Shown here piece after piece: positions 25,301 to 31,695 of a DNA stretch of 64,000 nucleotides (the first letter of the stretch is position 1; each line of letters opens with the position of its first letter). Position numbers and translations under genes: made by a program. The DNA comes from Streptomyces mobaraensis (GTDB lineage Bacteria; Actinomycetota; Actinomycetes; Streptomycetales; Streptomycetaceae): assembly GCF_020099395.1 (NCBI RefSeq), contig NZ_CP083590.1, positions 186,001 to 250,000 of the forward strand, in the 5' to 3' direction. The notes beneath the pieces are model-generated. The model was not told the DNA's origin, ran no database searches, and was given only the letters and a program-made list of their open reading frames with translations.

Positions 25301-27063
25301 TGGGTGCGCAGCGCCTCGATCGCTGCGCCGGAAAGGTCCGTTCCCCAGTAGCTTTCGCAGTGCGGGGCGAGCCGGGAGAGCAGCAGGCCGGTGCCCACGC
25401 CGATCTCCAGCACCCGTCGGGGACGCAGCGAGCGGATGGACTCCACCGTGGCGTCCCGCCACTCCCTCATCTCCTCGACCGGAATCGGCCGGCCGTCGTA
25501 AAGGCTGTTCCAGCCGACGAAGTTCTCGCCCCAGGCAGCCGTGGCGGATCCGGCATACAGGTCGTCGTAGATCTGCTGCCATTCGCCAACCTGCTGGTCG
25601 TGTTCCTCCGGTTCGGTGGTCGCCGCGCCCACCACATAGCCGACGAGACTCTGTTCCCCGATGTGGTCGGGGCGGACGACGACCGCGGCCTGGGCAACCG
25701 CGGGGTGTTCGGCGAGGACGGACTCGACCTCGCCGAGTTCGATGCGGAAACCGCGGATCTTCACCTGGTCGTCCGCGCGGCCGACGAACTCCAACTGGCC
25801 GTCCGCGCGCCGCCGTACCAGGTCGCCGGTGCGGTACATCCGCTTACCGTCGGCGAAGGGGCAGGCCACAAAGCGGGTGGCGGTCAGCGCGGCGCGGTCG
25901 AGATAGCCGCGGGCCAGGCCGGCTCCGGAGACATAGAGCTCTCCCACGGTGCTGTCCGCGACCGGCCGCAGCGAGTCGTCCAGCACATGTGCGCCAAGGT
26001 CGGCGATGGCGGCGCCGATGGCGCTGGGCGCGCCGGAGACGGCCTGTTCACGGGTGAGTTCGGTGGCGGTGACATGCACCGTGGTCTCGGTGATGCCGTA
26101 CATGTTGACCAGCAGCGGGGCACGGTCGTCATGGCGCTGGTACCAGCCGGCCAGGCTGCCCAGGTCCAGTGCCTCACCGCCGAAGACCACGGCGCGCAGA
26201 CTCAGGGCATCGCCCAGTCCGGGGTTGTCCTGGTCGGCCCGCACCAGGCTGTGGAAGGCGGACGGTGTCTGACTCAGTACGGTGACCCGCTCGTCGACAA
26301 GGAGCCGCAGGAATTCGGCGGGCGTACGGCTGGTCTCGTACGGGACCACGACCAGTCGGCCGCCGTGCAGCAGGGCGCCCCAGATCTCCCACACGGAGAA
26401 GTCGAAGGAGTAGGAGTGGAAGAGGGCCCAGGTGTCGTCCGCGCCGAAGGACAACCGCTGCCCGATGGCGGTGAACAGACGCACCACATTGTGGTGAGTG
26501 ACCACAACTCCCTTGGGATTGCCGGTCGATCCGGAGGTGTAGATCACATAGCAGGCGTTGTGCACCCCGGCCCGGGGAGCGGCCGGCAGGGTGCCCGGCA
26601 GGGTCTCCAGCGCCGCCAGCGTCTCGGGGTGGTCGGTCTCCAGGCGGGGGACGGTGCTCTCCACGGCGCCGTCCACCGTGGTCACCATCAGCACGGGAGC
26701 GGCGTCGTCGAGCATGTACCGGATGCGGTGGCTCGGGTAGGCCGGGTCGATGGGCAGATAGGCACCGCCGGCCTTGAGGACGGCCAGCAGGGCCACGACC
26801 ATCTCGGCCGAGCGTGGCAGGGCCAGGGCCACCAGGCGCTCGGGGCCGACACCACGCCCGATCAGCAGCCGGGCCAGCCGGTTGGCCCGGGCATCCAGCT
26901 CCGCATAGCTCAGCCGCTGGTCTTCATGGACCACCGCCGTAGCGTCGGGCGTCCGGCGCACCTGCGCCTCGAAGAGCTCCGCTACCGTGAAAGGCGGCAT
27001 CCCGCTCGGCAGCGCCTGGAAGTCATCGCGGGCACCGGACCACATAACGCTCAATCCCCCCAT
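4207..27063 (-). CDS. NRPS-1, seven-module non-ribosomal peptide synthetase
   Basis: A giant synthetase of about 7,618 residues that starts a peptide and extends it to seven residues. Modules in order: A-nMT-PCP, C-A-PCP, C-A-PCP, C-A-PCP, C-A-nMT-PCP, C-A-PCP, C-A-PCP. There is no N-terminal C domain, so module 1 looks like the initiation module. All C domains carry HHxxxDG and start with [13 protein letters not shown]. No epimerase domain is visible. Carrier serines lie at about residues 976, 1990, 3015, 4027, 5463, 6515 and 7539. The first six carriers read LGGHSL; the last reads LGGDSI and is followed by a basic tail ([10 protein letters not shown]), a likely docking segment. I chose the ATG at 27063 (GGGGGAAGAG upstream). 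ATG at 27045 is possible, and the frame stays open upstream to 27138. The stop overlaps the NRPS-2 start, so the two are probably translationally coupled. The divergent mbtH gene likely supplies the A-domain partner. Confidence 0.96.
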   Translation of the reverse strand: MGGLSVMWSGARDDFQALPSGMPPFTVAELFEAQVRRTPDATAVVHEDQRLSYAELDARANRLARLLIGRGVGPERLVALALPRSAEMVVALLAVLKAGGAYLPIDPAYPSHRIRYMLDDAAPVLMVTTVDGAVESTVPRLETDHPETLAALETLPGTLPAAPRAGVHNACYVIYTSGSTGNPKGVVVTHHNVVRLFTAIGQRLSFGADDTWALFHSYSFDFSVWEIWGALLHGGRLVVVPYETSRTPAEFLRLLVDERVTVLSQTPSAFHSLVRADQDNPGLGDALSLRAVVFGGEALDLGSLAGWYQRHDDRAPLLVNMYGITETTVHVTATELTREQAVSGAPSAIGAAIADLGAHVLDDSLRPVADSTVGELYVSGAGLARGYLDRAALTATRFVACPFADGKRMYRTGDLVRRRADGQLEFVGRADDQVKIRGFRIELGEVESVLAEHPAVAQAAVVVRPDHIGEQSLVGYVVGAATTEPEEHDQQVGEWQQIYDDLYAGSATAAWGENFVGWNSLYDGRPIPVEEMREWRDATVESIRSLRPRRVLEIGVGTGLLLSRLAPHCESYWGTDLSGAAIEALRTQLAGEPGLSDRIELRHRPAHDLEGLPAAFFDVVVINSVVQYFPSAEYLAEVVESALKLLAAGGAVFVGDVRNLRLARTLHTAIQLRQANADTDAATVRAAVERSLVRDKELLVAPEFFTALAGADTVEIRVKRGRFHNELSRHRYDAVLRKQPENLLQVTRTPALDWGTELTGLDALAHRLSTERPDLLRVSDIPNGRVTAEVTARLRLAEGALSDALKAVTYGDAVGVEPEDLHQLGEELGYRVTLTWSANREDGLDAIFVAQGAYQEAALAGLCPPPAAGAISLSSLTSSPAMARDIGAFVASVRGYMRGVVPEFMVPAAFVVLDEFPLTANGKLDRAALPDPDFTTSTGRAPRTPAEEILCGLFADVLGVPEVGVEDSFFDLGGHSLLATRLVSRVRSAFGAELGVRALFEAPTVAGLARVLAGAGQARAALEPMARPERLPLSHAQNRLWFLNRLEGPSATYNVPLVVRLTGPLDQGALQEALADVVVRHESLRTVFRDYDGTPYQNILDGEEARTTLATRAVTEAGLDEAVASAVRYAFDLALEIPLHAELLALGTEEHVLVLVLHHIASDGWSLEPLWRDVVTAYEARLRGAAPGWRALPVQYADYTLWQRTVLADSVAPQLDYWKGTLAGLPERMELPTDRPYPAVASYRGGSFTFQWDTDLHHGLARLAREAGASVFMVVHAALAALLARSGAGEDIAIGSPIAGRTDEALDDLVGFFVNTLVLRTDVSGDPTFRELLARVREVDLEAYAHQDVPFEHLVEVLNPERTLAHHPLFQTMLAWQKAFELELPGLQADGGLAATGTARMDLVFSITEHRTSAGRPTGLAGVVEFSTDVFDQNTVEALTERLGRLLTAVAADPDMPVSDIELLDERERELVVSGWNDTVREVPGLSLVELFEAQVVRSPGALAVVCEGVELSYGELNERANRLAHWLVEQGAGPERVVAVGLSRSVELVVAVLAVLKSGAAYLPVDPAYPADRIAFMLEDSRPVLVLDGLVDVSGYPSSNPVVSGRSLLHAAYVIYTSGSTGRPKGVVVSVGSVVNLVSWAASEFGVSGFGRVVASTSLAFDVSVFEVVGPLVCGGCVELVRDGLAVGERVGVGVPVGLVSGVPSVLGRVLRGGVSGAVVFAGEALPVRVLGDVRAALPGVRVVNAYGPTEATVYATSWSAEGEVGSVVPIGSPLWNVRVYVLDGRLRPVPVGVEGELYVAGAGVARGYVGRFGLTAERFVACPFGVGERMYRTGDVVRWRGDGGLEFVGRADDQVKVRGFRVELGEVEAVLASHPGVVQAVVVARGEVLVGYALASSVVDEREVREFMRERLPEFMVPAAVVVVDEFPLTANGKLDRSALPEPEFVSGVMSRSPRTPVEEVLCGLFARLLGVPEVGVEDSFFDLGGHSLLATRLISRVRSVFGVELGVRVLFEAPTVAALAAVVAGAGQARVALGPMARPERLPLSFAQNRLWFLSRLEGPSATYNIPLAVRLTGPLDPSALADALADVVARHENLRTVFPEDQGTPFQRILEDAHARPALTVTEVNEETLAEAMDRAIRHPFDLASELPLRAELLALSPEESVFVLVLHHIAADGWSLAPLWRDIAAAYAARLRGSAPDWRSLPVQYADYTLWQRKLLGDESDRNSVLASQLAHWKQTLNGLPERIELPADRPYPAVASYRGGSHTFHWDAELHNGLVKLARAHNATVFMVVHAALVALLHRMGAGEDIAIGSPIAGRTDEALDDLVGFFVNTLVLRTDVSGDPTFRELLVRVRETDLDAYAHQEVPFEHLVEVLNPARSLSHHPLFQVLLAWQNTADSQLELSGVSTDHLSVSTQSARMDLAFTLMENSGAEGGVDGLVDFSVDLFDQATVESLVARLGRLLTAVVSDPDIPVSRVELLSDMERLRVLGEWGGVVGGSSGGLFVELFEGRVAAAPDALAVVCGGVELSYGELNAWVNRVAHWLVERGVGRECVVGLKLPRSVELVVLELAVWKAGGAFLPVDPVYPEDRVALMLEGAGVGLVVDGPVVAEGYPEGNPVVGGRGVLDAAYVIFTSGSTGRPKGVVVSHGGVVGFVRAHAEALGLGAGSRVFQAVSPSFDVAVGDVVMALGSGGALVLGGAEGLVGDELALALEVGGATHVALPVSVLASLPVGRAPELACVVVGGEVCPGELARRWVSSGRRLVVGYGPTETTVSVTCGAVDGDGGVPSLGRPIDGVGCFVLDGWLRPVPVGVVGELYVVGEGVARGYAGRAGLTAERFVACPFGEGGRMYRTGDLVRWRGDGRLEFVGRADEQVKVRGFRIEPGEIETVLSGHPAVDRALVIADQGQRLVAYVGPKADAHTGELGEELRQFAGGQLPDFMIPSSFVVLGEFPLTVNGKVDRAALPAPVFDSGSALAPRNPTEEILCGLFADVLGVPEVGVEDSFFNLGGHSLLATRVISRVRSAFGVELGVRALFEAPTVAGLARVVAGAGQARVALEPMARPERLPLSFAQNRLWFLSRLEGPSATYNIPLAVRLTGPLDQEALREALSDVAARHESLRTVISDQDGMPYQQVRAGGAARPALMVTEITEAELGNALDSAVRHAFNLGQDIPVHAELLVLSAEDSVLVLVIHHISADGWSLEPLWRDVATAYAARLRGAAPGWRPLPVQYADYTLWQRDRLAQSLEPQLDYWKRTLAGLPERMELPTDRPYPAVATHRGETLDFHWDAELHQGLVELAHAGNATVFMVVHAALVALLHRMGAGEDIAIGSPIAGRTDEALDDLVGFFVNTLVLRTDVSGDPTFHELLDRVREVDLGAYAHQEVPFEHLVETLNPERTLAHHPLFQTMLAWQNAADSELTLSGLSSAVTLPVHTGTARMDLVFGLTESLTGGLDGLVEFNTDVFERSTVEALTARLGRLLAAAVAEPERPVSELDLLDERERELVVSGWNDTVREVPGLSLVELFEAQVVRSPGALAVVCEGVELSYGELNERANRLAHWLVEQGAGPERVVAVGLSRSVELVVAVLAVLKSGAAYLPVDPAYPADRIAFMLEDSRPVLVLDGLVDVSGYPSSNPVVSGRSLLHAAYVIYTSGSTGRPKGVVVSVGSVVNLVSWAASEFGVSGFGRVVASTSLAFDVSVFEVVGPLVCGGCVELVRDGLAVGERVGVGVPVGLVSGVPSVLGRVLRGGVSGAVVFAGEALPVRVLGDVRAALPGVRVVNAYGPTEATVYATSWSAEGEVGSVVPIGSPLWNVRVYVLDGRLRPVPVGVEGELYVAGAGVARGYVGRFGLTAERFVACPFGVGERMYRTGDVVRWRGDGGLEFVGRADDQVKVRGFRVELGEVEAVLASHPGVVQAVVVVRGEVLVGYALASSVVDEREVREFMRERLPEFMVPAAVVVVDEFPLTANGKLDRSALPEPEFVSGVMSRSPRTPVEEVLCGLFARLLGVPEVGVEDSFFDLGGHSLLATRLISRIRSVFQVDLGVQALFEAPTAAGLAKKVLGADRKRPALEPVARPERLPLSFAQNRLWFLNRLEGPSPTYNIPFAIRLSGPLDRSALADALADVVARHESLRTVFPERNGAPHQQVLETTAARPELTVTEISGDESEGEAALREAIDAAVAHSFDLARELPLRARLVAASPDECVLVLVVHHIAADGWSLAPLWRDIATAYAARLRGSAPDWRALPVQYVDYTLWQRELLGSPDQSESTMARQLDYWRRTLEGLPERIELPTDRPHPAVATYRGGTYAHQWNAELHQGLTELAHTSGATVFMVVHAALVALLHRMGAGEDIAIGSPIAGRTDEALDDLVGFFVNTLVLRTDVSGDPTFRELLARVRQVDLDAYAHQDIPFEHLVEVLNPSRTLAHHPLIQVMLAWQNNTRGDLELPGVESRAEFVEMGTSKFDVSFYLDEHGGVVEYSTEVFDEATIAALMSRLGRVLTAVIGDPDQRLSGIDLLSAEEREQVTTGWNNTALELPPVTVPELFEAQAARTPEAVALVGEDTELTYAQLNARANRLAHWLIERGAGPERTVGLRLPRSVELIVAMLAVLKTGAAYLPIDPAYPAERIRLMLEDTRPVTVIDGPVHTEGHPESNPAVPSRDPLHPAYVIYTSGSTGIPKGVCTTHHNVVALALDPCFRPEARERTLVHSPHTFDAATFETWVPLLGGGCLVLAPEGMLTPAGLSTLVEQHGITGTWLSAGLFHAFAAEAADCFTGLREVWTGGDAVSAAAVRRVLEACPGLVVVDGYGPTETTTFATCHPVRSAAELGSVLPIGAPLTNTRAYVLDDRLRPVGVGVTGELYVAGAGLARGYTRRAALTAERFVACPFGTGERMYRTGDLVRRRPDGRLEFIGRADGQLKVRGFRVEPGEIETALAGHPAVAKAVVVPRADHAGELRLIGYVVGAAGAGTEETAEQVGEWQQIYEDLYAESASAVWGENFIGWNSSYDERPIPLEEMREWRDATVESIRSLRPRRVLEIGVGTGLLLSRLAPHCESYWGTDFSAEVIAALRTQLTDELADRVELRTRPAHDVEGLPAGHFDLVVLNSVVQYFPSAEYMAEVVESALKLLATGGAVFIGDVRNLRLARTLHTAIRLHQADADGDATAIRAAVERALVRDKELLVAPEFFTSLEGGPADAVEVRVKRGRFHNELSRHRYDVVLRKQPARTLRLGDISRLRWGQEVSGLDSLAQWLSAGRPETVRVCGIPNGRLTAEVAAMRRLAAGDPLAAVRRVLTGPEHPGIEPEELHRLGAGLGYRTLLTWSPDAEDQLDAVFVTAAAHDGAALAGLCRPTAGTDDPASWTNSPAVSRDLGSFVRSVREHVRGRLPEFMVPAAIVMVDEFPLTANGKLDRAALPVPEFLAASASKAPRTPVEELLCGLFAQILGVPTVGVDDNFFELGGHSLLATRLVSRVRSVFGVELGVRVLFEAPTVAALGRLLAGAQRARLALEPGERPERLPLSFAQNRLWFLHRLEGPSATYNIPLVVRLTGSLDQEALREALADVVARHESLRTVFRDHDGTPYQHILDGPAARPDLTVTQVTPDALERAVASVVRHAFDLGEELPLRVELLNSAPEEYTLVLVLHHVVADGWSLQPLWRDLATAYAARSRGTAPRWEPLPVQYADYTLWQHELLGDGADPDSVLAVQLAYWRQRLTGLPEHIELPTDRPHPAVASYQGGTHPFHWDANTHAALAELARGSGATVFMVVHAALVALLHRMGAGEDIAIGSPIAGRTDEALDDLVGFFVNTLVLRTDVSGDPTFRELLARVRETDLDAYAHQEVPFEHLVEVLNPARSLSRHPLFQTMLAWQNTPDVGLELPGMTVEPAPVGTGTARMDLVISIAEKRNGDGETAGLDGVVEFNTDVFDKATVATLVERVHRVLTAVAADPGLRLGAIELLAEAERRELLTTFNDTAHRLPDRMLPQLFEAQVARTPGATALVHQDTEIGYAELNSRANRLARRLVAQGVGPETPVAVMLRRSPELAVALLAVMKAGGVYLPVDPGYPAERVAFILEDAAPLCLLTSADLAPPAGARIPRLLVDDPAMAQEPDGDLTDAERTAALRPRHTAYVIYTSGSTGRPKGVAVTHHGIASLAAAQRERLGVSGTSRVLQFASPSFDAAVWELCMALLSGGALVMAAEDELAPDRLGALCTRRRVTHMTLPPALLAVLSPHDFPAGGVLVVAGEECPHELAARWSAGRTMVNAYGPTESTVCVTASAPLTPHTLSGAVPIGTPVTNTRVFVLDAGLRPVPPGVVGELYVAGAGLARGYLGRPALTAERFVPCPYGEPGERMYRTGDLVRHRPQGGLEFAGRTDDQIKVRGHRVEPGEIEAVMAQHPDVAQAALVARGDQLLAYVVPATTTVRTGLTAQVREHLRGRLPEFMVPAAVVVLDEFPLTANGKLDRAALPAPEFTTTATARAPRTPAEELLCGLFADVLGVATVGVDDNFFELGGHSLLATKLVSRIRTAYGVELGVKTLFEAPTVAALGRLLAGAERARAALEPGERPERLPLSFAQNRLWFLHRLEGPSATYNIPLVVRLTGSLDQEALREALADVVARHESLRTVFRDHDGTPYQHILTPEESRPAPHIRPVTGTELEEAIGEAVRYAFDLGGELPLHAELLVLSPQECVFVLVVHHIAADGQSLAPLWHDLATAYAARSRGTAPRWEPLPVQYADYTLWQHRLLGDATDPDSPLGQQLNHWKKVLTGLPERTELPTDRPHPAVASHRGGSLTFHWDGQLREELTQLARTENATAFMVLHAALVALLARSGAGEDIAIGSPIAGRTDEALDDLVGFFVNTLVLRTDVSGDPTFRELLARVRQVDLDAYAHQDIPFEHLVEVLNPSRTLAHHPLFQTMLAWQSAGHQSLDLPGLSAAPVPAATRTARMDLVFSLTEDHDANGGIDGLVEYSTDVFDHNTIQTLVARLGRLLAAVTADPGQRLGDIDLLTAEERRQLTAWNATHREIPHSSVTELFEAQAERTPQAVALVSGDEQLTYAELNARANRLARLLIERGAGPERLVALRLPRSAALVVALLAVLKTGAAYLPIDPDYPAERIRYMLDDARPVAVLDQAEAADGHAETNLTAHPGHPLNPAYVIYTSGSTGRPKGVTVPRGALLNLLMDMRDRLALDTGDRFLAVTTIGFDIAGLELYVPLLSGARVVLAPREVVRDPAELGVLLTRSKATAMQATPSLWRSLLAEDIPLDGIRALVGGEALPADLATALSRRAGSVLNVYGPTETTIWSTSAQVRDATPGIGTPIANTGCHVLDQWLNPVPAGVVGELYLTGSGLARGYAGRAGLTAERFVACPYGEPGERMYRTGDLVRRRPDGGLEFLGRADGQVKLRGFRIELGEIEAVLAEHPATGQAAAVVHPGGTLTGYVVPAKPTDTIELAASLRDFARTRLPEFMVPAVVMVLDAFPLTANGKLDRAALPAPEFTTMLSRAPRTPAEETLRAVFTEVLGVQAGVEDNFFDLGGDSISSIQVVGRARAAGVLISPRDVFLHKTVAALAAIAGTEEPAGPAEAAGTQDDSAAPNKPLVKMDRGRMSKLEAAWRKRK
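7149..7453. repeat. Repeat R3, copy a (C-domain start)
   Basis: About 305 bp nearly identical to 10305-10609 (offset 3,156). It covers the end of the carrier domain and the first part of the C domain of module 7, matching the same part of module 6. Confidence 0.82.
7386..10545 (-). other. NRPS-1 module 6: C-A(Phe)-PCP
   Basis: C domain with [10 protein letters not shown] domain with [22 protein letters not shown], and carrier LGGHSL. The code reads DAWTVAAVCK, almost the same as the gramicidin S synthetase Phe domain (DAWTIAAICK), so Phe or a related aromatic residue is predicted. Confidence 0.85.
10305..10609. repeat. Repeat R3, copy b (C-domain start)
   Basis: The partner of 7149-7453. 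It encodes the carrier end and the start of the module 6 C domain. Confidence 0.82.
10546..14840 (-). other. NRPS-1 module 5: C-A(Val)-N-methyltransferase-PCP
   Basis: C domain HHIAADGWS, then an A domain interrupted after its A8 region by an N-methyltransferase ([12 protein letters not shown]-binding motif near residue 5,030; [18 protein letters not shown] before it). The A domain then resumes ([10 protein letters not shown]) and the carrier follows. The code reads DAFWWGGTFK, within the DAFWxGGTFK valine family, so N-methyl-Val is predicted. The methyltransferase is close in sequence to that of module 1. Confidence 0.82.
14841..17880 (-). other. NRPS-1 module 4: C-A(X)-PCP
   Basis: C domain [10 protein letters not shown] domain with FDVSVFE and AYGPTEAT, carrier LGGHSL. 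The code reads DVFSVAAVYK, identical to module 2. I am not sure of the substrate; a small aliphatic residue such as Ala is a weak guess. Confidence 0.8.
14957..16565. repeat. Repeat R2, copy a (A domain X plus carrier start)
   Basis: A direct repeat of 21068-22676 (offset 6,111), 1,609 bp, with about nine differences by eye. It runs from inside the carrier domain of module 4 to the C-A linker ([14 protein letters not shown]), and so holds the whole A domain. It is G-poor on the plus strand: 5 G in 15841-15900 against 18 G in 23041-23100. Confidence 0.93.
17881..20960 (-). other. NRPS-1 module 3: C-A(Y)-PCP
   Basis: C domain [10 protein letters not shown] domain with FDVAVGD in place of the usual FDxSxWE pattern, GYGPTETT, carrier LGGHSL. 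The code reads DVGAVGGVSK, which I do not recognise. Its core is almost identical to the A domain of NRPS-2. Confidence 0.8.
18391..19605. repeat. Repeat R1, copy b (adenylation core cassette Y)
   Basis: The partner of 1682-2896. A further matching stretch (about 18100-18197 with 1391-1487) flanks it after a non-matching A8-A10 segment, so identity is patchy rather than one continuous duplication. Confidence 0.92.
20961..23990 (-). other. NRPS-1 module 2: C-A(X)-PCP
   Basis: C domain HHIASDGWS with [13 protein letters not shown] at its start, A domain code DVFSVAAVYK (same as module 4), carrier LGGHSL. The A domain lies within repeat R2. Confidence 0.8.
21068..22676. repeat. Repeat R2, copy b (A domain X plus carrier start)
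   Basis: The partner of 14957-16565, covering the A domain of module 2 and the start of its carrier. Confidence 0.93.
23794..24227. repeat. Repeat R4, copy b (PCP-C junction)
   Basis: The partner of 971-1404, at the module 1 carrier and module 2 C-domain start. Confidence 0.8.
23991..27063 (-). other. NRPS-1 module 1: A(Thr)-N-methyltransferase-PCP, initiation module
   Basis: The protein opens directly with an A domain ([28 protein letters not shown]). The code reads DFWSVGMVHK, which fits the Thr family DFWxxGMVHK. An N-methyltransferase (VLEIGVGTG near residue 551) is inserted before the A domain ends ([10 protein letters not shown]). The carrier Ser is at about residue 976. The predicted product is N-methyl-Thr on the first carrier. 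With no C domain, direct acylation of this residue is not expected from this protein alone. Confidence 0.83.
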
Positions 27064-27262
27064 AGTGGTGTCTCTTCCCCCGTCAACTGGTTTTTTCGCA
27101 TGCGAAATGCACCCGGTGACAAGGTCCAGAAATCCCACTCAACCACAGAGATAGACCGGCCTGGATGTGAGCAGCCCCACATCGCGCAGCGCTCGCTTCG
27201 GCCGGGCGAGCAGGTACTAGGATCCTGGATGAATCACTCCGGAATCGTTGTGGAGACACGCT
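27064..27262. promoter_or_regulatory. Divergent control region between NRPS-1 and mbtH
   Basis: About 200 bp with no gene must hold the promoters for both the leftward NRPS operon and rightward mbtH. A possible -10 for mbtH is TAGGAT near 27220-27230, without a clear -35. A perfect palindrome lies close to the NRPS start. I could not place the NRPS promoter with confidence. Confidence 0.5.
27094..27107. promoter_or_regulatory. 14-bp perfect palindrome, candidate operator
   Basis: TTTCGCATGCGAAA is a perfect inverted repeat without a spacer, about 30-44 bp upstream of the NRPS-1 ATG. Its position between promoter and start suits a repressor or activator site. The protein that would bind it is unknown, and no regulator gene is next to it in the window. 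Confidence 0.45.
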
Positions 27263-27481
27263 GTGAGCAATCCGTTCGAAGACGAGAATGGCATTTTCCG
27301 GGTTCTGGTCAACCAGGAGGAACAGCACTCGCTGTGGCCGGATTTCGCCGAGATCCCGGCTGGTTGGCGGACCGTGCACGGCCCGGCCGGCCGCCAGGAA
27401 TGCCTTGACTATGTCAATGAACACTGGACCGACATGCGCCCGAAGAGCCTGGTCGACGCCATGCGGGAATCCGCATCCTGA
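27263..27481 (+). CDS. mbtH: MbtH-like protein
   Basis: A 72-residue chaperone-like partner that binds NRPS adenylation domains and often is needed for their folding or activity. It begins SNPFEDENG and shows the family signature [13 protein letters not shown], with WTDMRPKSL near the end. The GTG at 27263 has GGAGA just upstream and gives the usual MSNPF start; a TTG at 27248 would add five residues with no family support. It is transcribed away from the NRPS genes, while many clusters keep mbtH in the same operon. A terminator follows directly, so it seems to be its own transcript. Confidence 0.96.
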   Translation: MSNPFEDENGIFRVLVNQEEQHSLWPDFAEIPAGWRTVHGPAGRQECLDYVNEHWTDMRPKSLVDAMRESAS

Positions 27482-27508
27482 ATTTCGGCTGATGAAGCAG
27501 AATATATC

Positions 27509-27543
27509 CGGCCCGCACCTCGTCTTTCGAGAGGCGCGGGCCG
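27509..27543 (+). terminator. Hairpin terminator after mbtH
   Basis: CGGCCCGC pairs with GCGGGCCG over eight bases, with further pairing inside, and is followed by ATTCTTTAT. It lies 28 bp after the mbtH stop. Confidence 0.8.
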
Positions 27544-27874
27544 ATTCTTTATATTCGCTGAATATCCGTCATCGCTGACGGCTTCGATGATTGGCTTTAT
27601 GGGGCCAGGGCCTCCGCGCAAGGCACCGTAAGACGGTCCTCTATGGGGGTTACCGAATATGGGGCGGGGTACACGGAATTGGATTGTTCCATGCGGCGAG
27701 GAAGATCATGAAGCCGTTGATCCCGCCGGACCGGCCTGGAATCCAGCCAGCTGACCGTCTGGCCGACGCACCGTCTGGTTTCCGTAGCCCATTGTCTCCT
27801 GAATGGGCAGCGGGATGCGGCTCAGGCGGGCCAAGCGCGGGGCCCGATCTCCGCCGCCAAGGGAGGTACGCCCC
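27544..27874. other. Stretch without a recognisable gene
   Basis: About 330 bp with lower GC at its left end. I find no convincing reading frame, RNA gene or repeat. It separates the NRPS locus from the degraded chitinase region and may be a cluster boundary. Confidence 0.5.
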
Positions 27875-27985
27875 TTGATATCGCCGCACCGGCACGTGCC
27901 CCTCAGTGCTTTCCTGCTTTCCGCAGCCGGCGCCCTGACCGGCTGTGGTGGTGGCTCGCCATCCGGTGACCTGGCACCGTCATAA
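27875..27985 (+). CDS. Possible truncated lipoprotein leader, 36 residues
   Basis: A TTG start with GGGAGG upstream gives a short peptide with a hydrophobic stretch (LSAFLLSAAGALTGC) ending in a lipobox (LTGC), then GGGSPSG and a stop. It could be the leftover secretion leader of a decayed gene. It is not in frame with the GH19 sequence that follows. Evidence that it is translated is weak. Confidence 0.3.
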   Translation: MISPHRHVPLSAFLLSAAGALTGCGGGSPSGDLAPS

Positions 27986-28701
27986 GGCCACGGTCACTCA
28001 GAGCATGGCCGAGCGCCTTTTCCCCGGCGAAACAGCCGAAAGGTCATTCGTGCAGCTCAGCGACCACAGGCCACTCATCGCGGCAGGTCACCGCGTTCAC
28101 TGGTCTCTTCCGGCAGACGTTCCCGAACCCGAACGGCTTCTACACGTACAGCGGCCTGGTCGCGGCCCTCAAGGCGTACCCGGGCTTCGCCAGCACGGGC
28201 AGCGACACGGTCCGCCGGCAGGAGGCCGCGGCCTTCCTCGCCAACGTCGACCACGAGACCGGCGGCCTGGTGCACATCGTGGAGCAGAACACCGCCAACT
28301 ACCCCACGTACTGCGACCGGAACCAGCCCTACGGCTGTCCGGCCGGGCAGGCCGCCTACTACGGGCGCGGGCCCCTCCAGATCAGCTGGAACTTCAACTA
28401 CAAGGCGGCCGGGGACGCGCTCGGTCTGGACCTGCTGAAGAGCCCGTGGCTCGTACAGAACGACGCGACCGTCGCCTGGAAGACGGCGCTCTGGTACTGG
28501 AACACCCAGCGCGGCCCGGGCAGCATGACGCCGCACGACGCCATGGTCAACGGCCGCGGCTTCGGCCAGACGATCCGCAGCATCAACGGGTCCGTCGAGT
28601 GCGACGGCCGGAACCCCGCGCAGGTGCAGCACCGGGTGGACAGCTACCGGCAGTTCGCCCAGATCCTCGGCGTCGCGCCGGGCGGCGACCTGTACTGCTG
28701 A
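27970..28701 (+). pseudogene. GH19 chitinase remnant without a start codon
   Basis: The frame encodes a near-complete GH19 catalytic domain: FRQTFPNPNGFYTYSG, the catalytic HETGG, a second acidic site in HIVEQN, YYGRGPLQISWNFNY, and the normal C-terminus ILGVAPGGDLYC. The frame is closed by TGA at 27967, and the first ATG or GTG after it (28267) lies past the catalytic HETGG. No signal peptide is in frame. It is therefore most likely a pseudogene whose 5' end was lost or frameshifted. An intact GH18 chitinase lies 25 kb away. Confidence 0.75.
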
Positions 28702-28708
28702 GCCGACG

Positions 28709-28760
28709 GCGGGCGGACGCGGGGCGGTCCGCGGCGCTCCGGGCACCCACGTCCGCCCGC
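28709..28760. terminator. Long hairpin between convergent genes
   Basis: GCGGGCGGACG (28709-28719) pairs with CGTCCGCCCGC (28750-28760). It lies between the GH19 remnant and the leftward membrane protein gene, so it could stop transcripts from both sides. Confidence 0.5.
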
Positions 28761-28780
28761 GTCCGCCCGCGTCCGTACGC

Positions 28781-29041
28781 TCAGCCGTCCCCCGGGCCGG
28801 CCGCCGCCCCGGTGAACCGCCACAGCACGTGGACGACGCGCACCACCCCGAGGACGGACCCCAGCACCGTCCCGGTGACCACCAGCGCCTTCCCGACGCC
28901 GGCGGGCAGGTCCCACACGAGAACCGGCCCGGCGACCGCCGCGAACACCACGAACCCCAGAAAGCACGCGCTCAACAGCGCGTATCCGATCTCGACGGTG
29001 ACGGCGTCCCGCTCCGCCTGACCGCGCGTCCCACTCCCCAT
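28781..29041 (-). CDS. Small two-helix membrane protein, DUF6332-like
   Basis: An 86-residue protein with two hydrophobic segments (about residues 18-44 and 50-70) and a charged N-terminus containing QAERDAVTVEI. I associate this pattern with the Streptomyces DUF6332 family, whose function is unknown. ATG at 29041 is the only good start. It stands alone, convergent with the GH19 remnant and divergent from the phosphoesterase gene. Confidence 0.75.
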   Translation of the reverse strand: MGSGTRGQAERDAVTVEIGYALLSACFLGFVVFAAVAGPVLVWDLPAGVGKALVVTGTVLGSVLGVVRVVHVLWRFTGAAAGPGDG

Positions 29042-29157
29042 GCGCCCAGCCTCTCATCCCCGGTGGGCGCGTGGACGGTGTTCCCGGCCGGGCGTGGCCG
29101 GAACACGGCCGGCCGGGCTCCCGGCGGCGGGGTGGCGTCCGGGCTACCGTCGGCCGC

Positions 29158-29661
29158 GTGGAACTGCTGCTGATGTCCGACACCCACCTGCCGAAACGGG
29201 CCAAGGTCCTGCCGCCGGAGCTCCTCGGCCTCGTACCGCGGGCCGACGTGGTGATCCACGCGGGCGACTGGGTGGACGCCGCCACGCTGGACCTGCTGGA
29301 GGCGCGGTCGCGGCGGCTGCTCGCCGTGTACGGCAACAACGACGGCCCCGAACTGCGGTCCCGGCTGCCGGAAGTGGCGTACGCGGAGCTCGGCGGCCTG
29401 CGGTTCGGCGTCGTCCACGAGACCGGCGCCGCGCAGGGGCGCGAACGGCGCTGCGCGGAGCGCTTCCCCGATCTGGACGTGCTGGTCTTCGGCCACAGCC
29501 ACATCCCCTGGGACTCCACGGCGGACGGCCGGCTGCGGCTGCTCAACCCCGGTTCGCCCACCGACCGGCGCCGGCAGCCGCACTGCACGTATATGACGGC
29601 CCGCGTCGCCGACGGCCGGCTCACCGGCGTACGGCTGCACGCGCTGCCCCGGCGAGTGTGA
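29158..29661 (+). CDS. YfcE/MJ0936-type metallophosphoesterase
   Basis: A 167-residue hydrolase of the calcineurin-like phosphoesterase superfamily. Metal-binding motifs are in the expected order: SDTHLP, HAGDW, GNNDG, HETG and GHSHIPW. I chose the GTG at 29158 because VELLLMSDTH is the normal family N-terminus; the open frame upstream is Arg/Gly-rich filler. Members cleave phosphodiesters in vitro; the natural substrate cannot be read from sequence. Confidence 0.9.
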   Translation: MELLLMSDTHLPKRAKVLPPELLGLVPRADVVIHAGDWVDAATLDLLEARSRRLLAVYGNNDGPELRSRLPEVAYAELGGLRFGVVHETGAAQGRERRCAERFPDLDVLVFGHSHIPWDSTADGRLRLLNPGSPTDRRRQPHCTYMTARVADGRLTGVRLHALPRRV

Positions 29662-29676
29662 CGTCTCCGTCCCCCG

Positions 29677-30660
29677 TCAGGACGTCGTCGCGGTGGCCGC
29701 GGCGTTGGTGTGGCGGATGGCGCTGCGGAGGTTGTTGGCGATGCGGACCGGGTCGCCGACGGCCCACAGGTGCAGGAAGAACAGCCGGGGTTCGTCGGTG
29801 AGCATGTGGCTGTGGAAGGAGATGATGTCCACGCCGCCGCGCCGGAGCGCCTTCATGGTGGCCGGGGCCTCCTTCGCGACGACGGCGATGTCCCCGTTGA
29901 GCAGCACCTTGCCACCGCCGACGGGCTGGAAGATCAACGCGGAGGTGGCGCCGGTCATCCGGGGCAGGACCCGGCCGTGGTCGGCGACGGTCTCCCGGCG
30001 GGCGAAGGTGACCTTGTAGACCCGGCCCTGGGCGCGTCCCCGGGCGCCGAGTGCCTTGTCGACGGCCGGCTGGTCCAGGCCCAGCACGACTTTCCGGGGA
30101 GTGCCCGAGACGGCGGGGGTGCCGGTGGCGTCCAGCGCCGCCCTCAGCCCCCGGGCCATGGTCAGCGGCTTGGTACCCATGGCGTGGAAGTGGACCCACC
30201 AGAGCGCCGGGCTGTGAGTGGGCAGATGCTTGTGCACGGACGTCTGCGCGATGCCGTGGGCGTTCAGGACGTCGAGCACCTTGCGCACTTCCCGCTCGGT
30301 CACCGCCAGTTCGCCCATCATCATGGTCTGCCGGTCGGGGTAGCGGATGAACGAGACGAACGACCCGATGGCCTTGACGTGGTAGCCCTTGCTGACCACG
30401 TCCAGGTCGGCCCGGGGGAACCCGATCCCGTAGGCCCGGCGGTCGACGAGTACGCCCTGGTGCCCCAGTGCCGTCGCCACGTCCCGCCAGTCGGACTCCC
30501 GGGTGACCGACGGCTCGATCCGCCGCGCGTGATGCGCGTCGCCGGGCCGCGCGGCCCCGGCCGTGAGCAGCACCGACAGCAGTACGGTCCCCGCCATCAG
30601 GGACCGCCGCGCCGCCCTCCGTCTGCCCTTGTCCGCGCCGTACAGTCGGCCCTGTCGCAT
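29677..30660 (-). CDS. Secreted DUF1259 (LppY/LpqO-like) protein
   Basis: A protein of about 327 residues with an N-terminal basic and hydrophobic export signal (RRSLMAGTVLLSVLLTAG) and two DUF1259-like halves. The second half ends in SFHSHMLTDEPRLFFLHLW, which I recognise as typical for the family. The first half carries the related HKHLPTHSPALWWVHFH. The His-rich pairs suggest metal binding, an inference only. The start is ATG at 30660, preceded by GGAGG; an ATG at 30693 lacks a comparable site. The biochemical function of the family is not known to me. Confidence 0.85.
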   Translation of the reverse strand: MRQGRLYGADKGRRRAARRSLMAGTVLLSVLLTAGAARPGDAHHARRIEPSVTRESDWRDVATALGHQGVLVDRRAYGIGFPRADLDVVSKGYHVKAIGSFVSFIRYPDRQTMMMGELAVTEREVRKVLDVLNAHGIAQTSVHKHLPTHSPALWWVHFHAMGTKPLTMARGLRAALDATGTPAVSGTPRKVVLGLDQPAVDKALGARGRAQGRVYKVTFARRETVADHGRVLPRMTGATSALIFQPVGGGKVLLNGDIAVVAKEAPATMKALRRGGVDIISFHSHMLTDEPRLFFLHLWAVGDPVRIANNLRSAIRHTNAAATATTS

Positions 30661-30775
30661 AAAAAGCCTCCGCTCCGGTTGCCGTCCTCCCATCCCACAC
30701 CGGGACGTTCGGGGCGGCGATACGGGAGCGCCCGTCCGGGGCAGCGGCTCCGCGCGCCGGATCGCCGGGGCGGTG

Positions 30776-31648
30776 TCAGCAGGACGCGCGGACGTACCCC
30801 CGGGAACCGGCGGGGCGGACGTCGTGGTCGCGGAGGGTGATGGACAGTTTTCCGCCCCAGGAGCGGCAGGCGGCGGTGAAGTCCTTCTTCACGTACTCGA
30901 TGTCGAAGACGCGGCCGCCGTACGCCTCGCTGTAGTCGGGGCACTCCTTGTAGCGCGCGCACTCCTCGACGACGGCGAAGTCGAAGCCGATGCGGGTGCG
31001 CCGGGGCAGCAGGTCGGCGGTGTTCTTCTGGGCCACGGCCAGGTGCCTGCGGTGGGCGCGGGCGGCCAGGAGGCGGGCGAAGGCCTCCGCGTGCTCCGGG
31101 GTGAGCTTTCCGTCGGAGCGCTCGTAGGAGTCGAGGTTGTCCGGCTCCACCGCGTCGAAGCCGGCATCCGCGCAGCCGTCGATCCAGGGGCCGACGATCT
31201 TCATCAGGGCGTCGCGCCTGGCCGGGGTGGAGATGTCCAGCAGGGGCTCCTTCCAGTCCTCGTCGACGACCAGGTCGCCGTCGTCGTTCTTGAGGAGCAG
31301 GTCGGGGTGGCGCTTCTTCCACCAGTCGACGGCGTCGCCGGGCTGTGTCTGGAAGGCGTTGACGTAGCAGATGTTGTACATCCCGGCGGCGGGCCGGGCC
31401 GCGCGGTCGCGGGAGACGGCCCGTACGCCGACGGGCGGCGGGTAGGCGCCGCCGAGCTGGTAGTCGAAGGCGGTGTTCGCGTCCGGTACCCGGATCTTCT
31501 CCGGTATCCGTGCCTTCTCCGTGGCGTCGGCGCGCGAAGACGCCACGGAACCGGCGTCCTCGTCGGATCCGGTGGCGGAACAAGCCGTGACAAGGACCGT
31601 GGACAGGGCCATGACGGCGATTGCGGCGCGGGAGCGGAGAATCGTCAC
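30776..31648 (-). CDS. Lipoprotein of the GH114 (endo-alpha-1,4-polygalactosaminidase) family
   Basis: A 290-residue exported lipoprotein: a short basic N-terminus, a hydrophobic core and an LVTAC lipobox with Cys about residue 23. The mature part has the TIM-barrel pattern of GH114 enzymes: FDYQLGG near the start, MYNICYVNAFQ, and DAVEPDNLDSY, with the acidic residues expected in the active site. The likely substrate is galactosamine-containing polysaccharide, by family. It is read from GTG at 31648 and shares its direction with the DUF1259 gene, 115 bp away. Confidence 0.87.
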   Translation of the reverse strand: MTILRSRAAIAVMALSTVLVTACSATGSDEDAGSVASSRADATEKARIPEKIRVPDANTAFDYQLGGAYPPPVGVRAVSRDRAARPAAGMYNICYVNAFQTQPGDAVDWWKKRHPDLLLKNDDGDLVVDEDWKEPLLDISTPARRDALMKIVGPWIDGCADAGFDAVEPDNLDSYERSDGKLTPEHAEAFARLLAARAHRRHLAVAQKNTADLLPRRTRIGFDFAVVEECARYKECPDYSEAYGGRVFDIEYVKKDFTAACRSWGGKLSITLRDHDVRPAGSRGYVRASC

Positions 31649-31695
31649 GAAGCCACCTTACGTTCCGGCCGTCGCCGGTCCGTCCGCGCGGGCCG

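Noticed and set aside
4207..27063. Epimerase or thioesterase domains in NRPS-1
   Set aside because: Every carrier is followed directly by a C domain or the protein end; no epimerase or GxSxG thioesterase motif was found.
27064..27138. Upstream in-frame extension of NRPS-1
   Set aside because: The extra residues do not match NRPS N-termini and the extension would cover the palindrome. The ATG at 27063 has a better ribosome site.
5..27408. Very long open frames on the plus strand opposite the NRPS genes (up to about 2,100 codons)
   Set aside because: They are antisense shadows from GC-rich codon bias. Their translations are rich in His, Arg, Gln and Pro, with no domain motifs, while the minus strand encodes clear NRPS domains.
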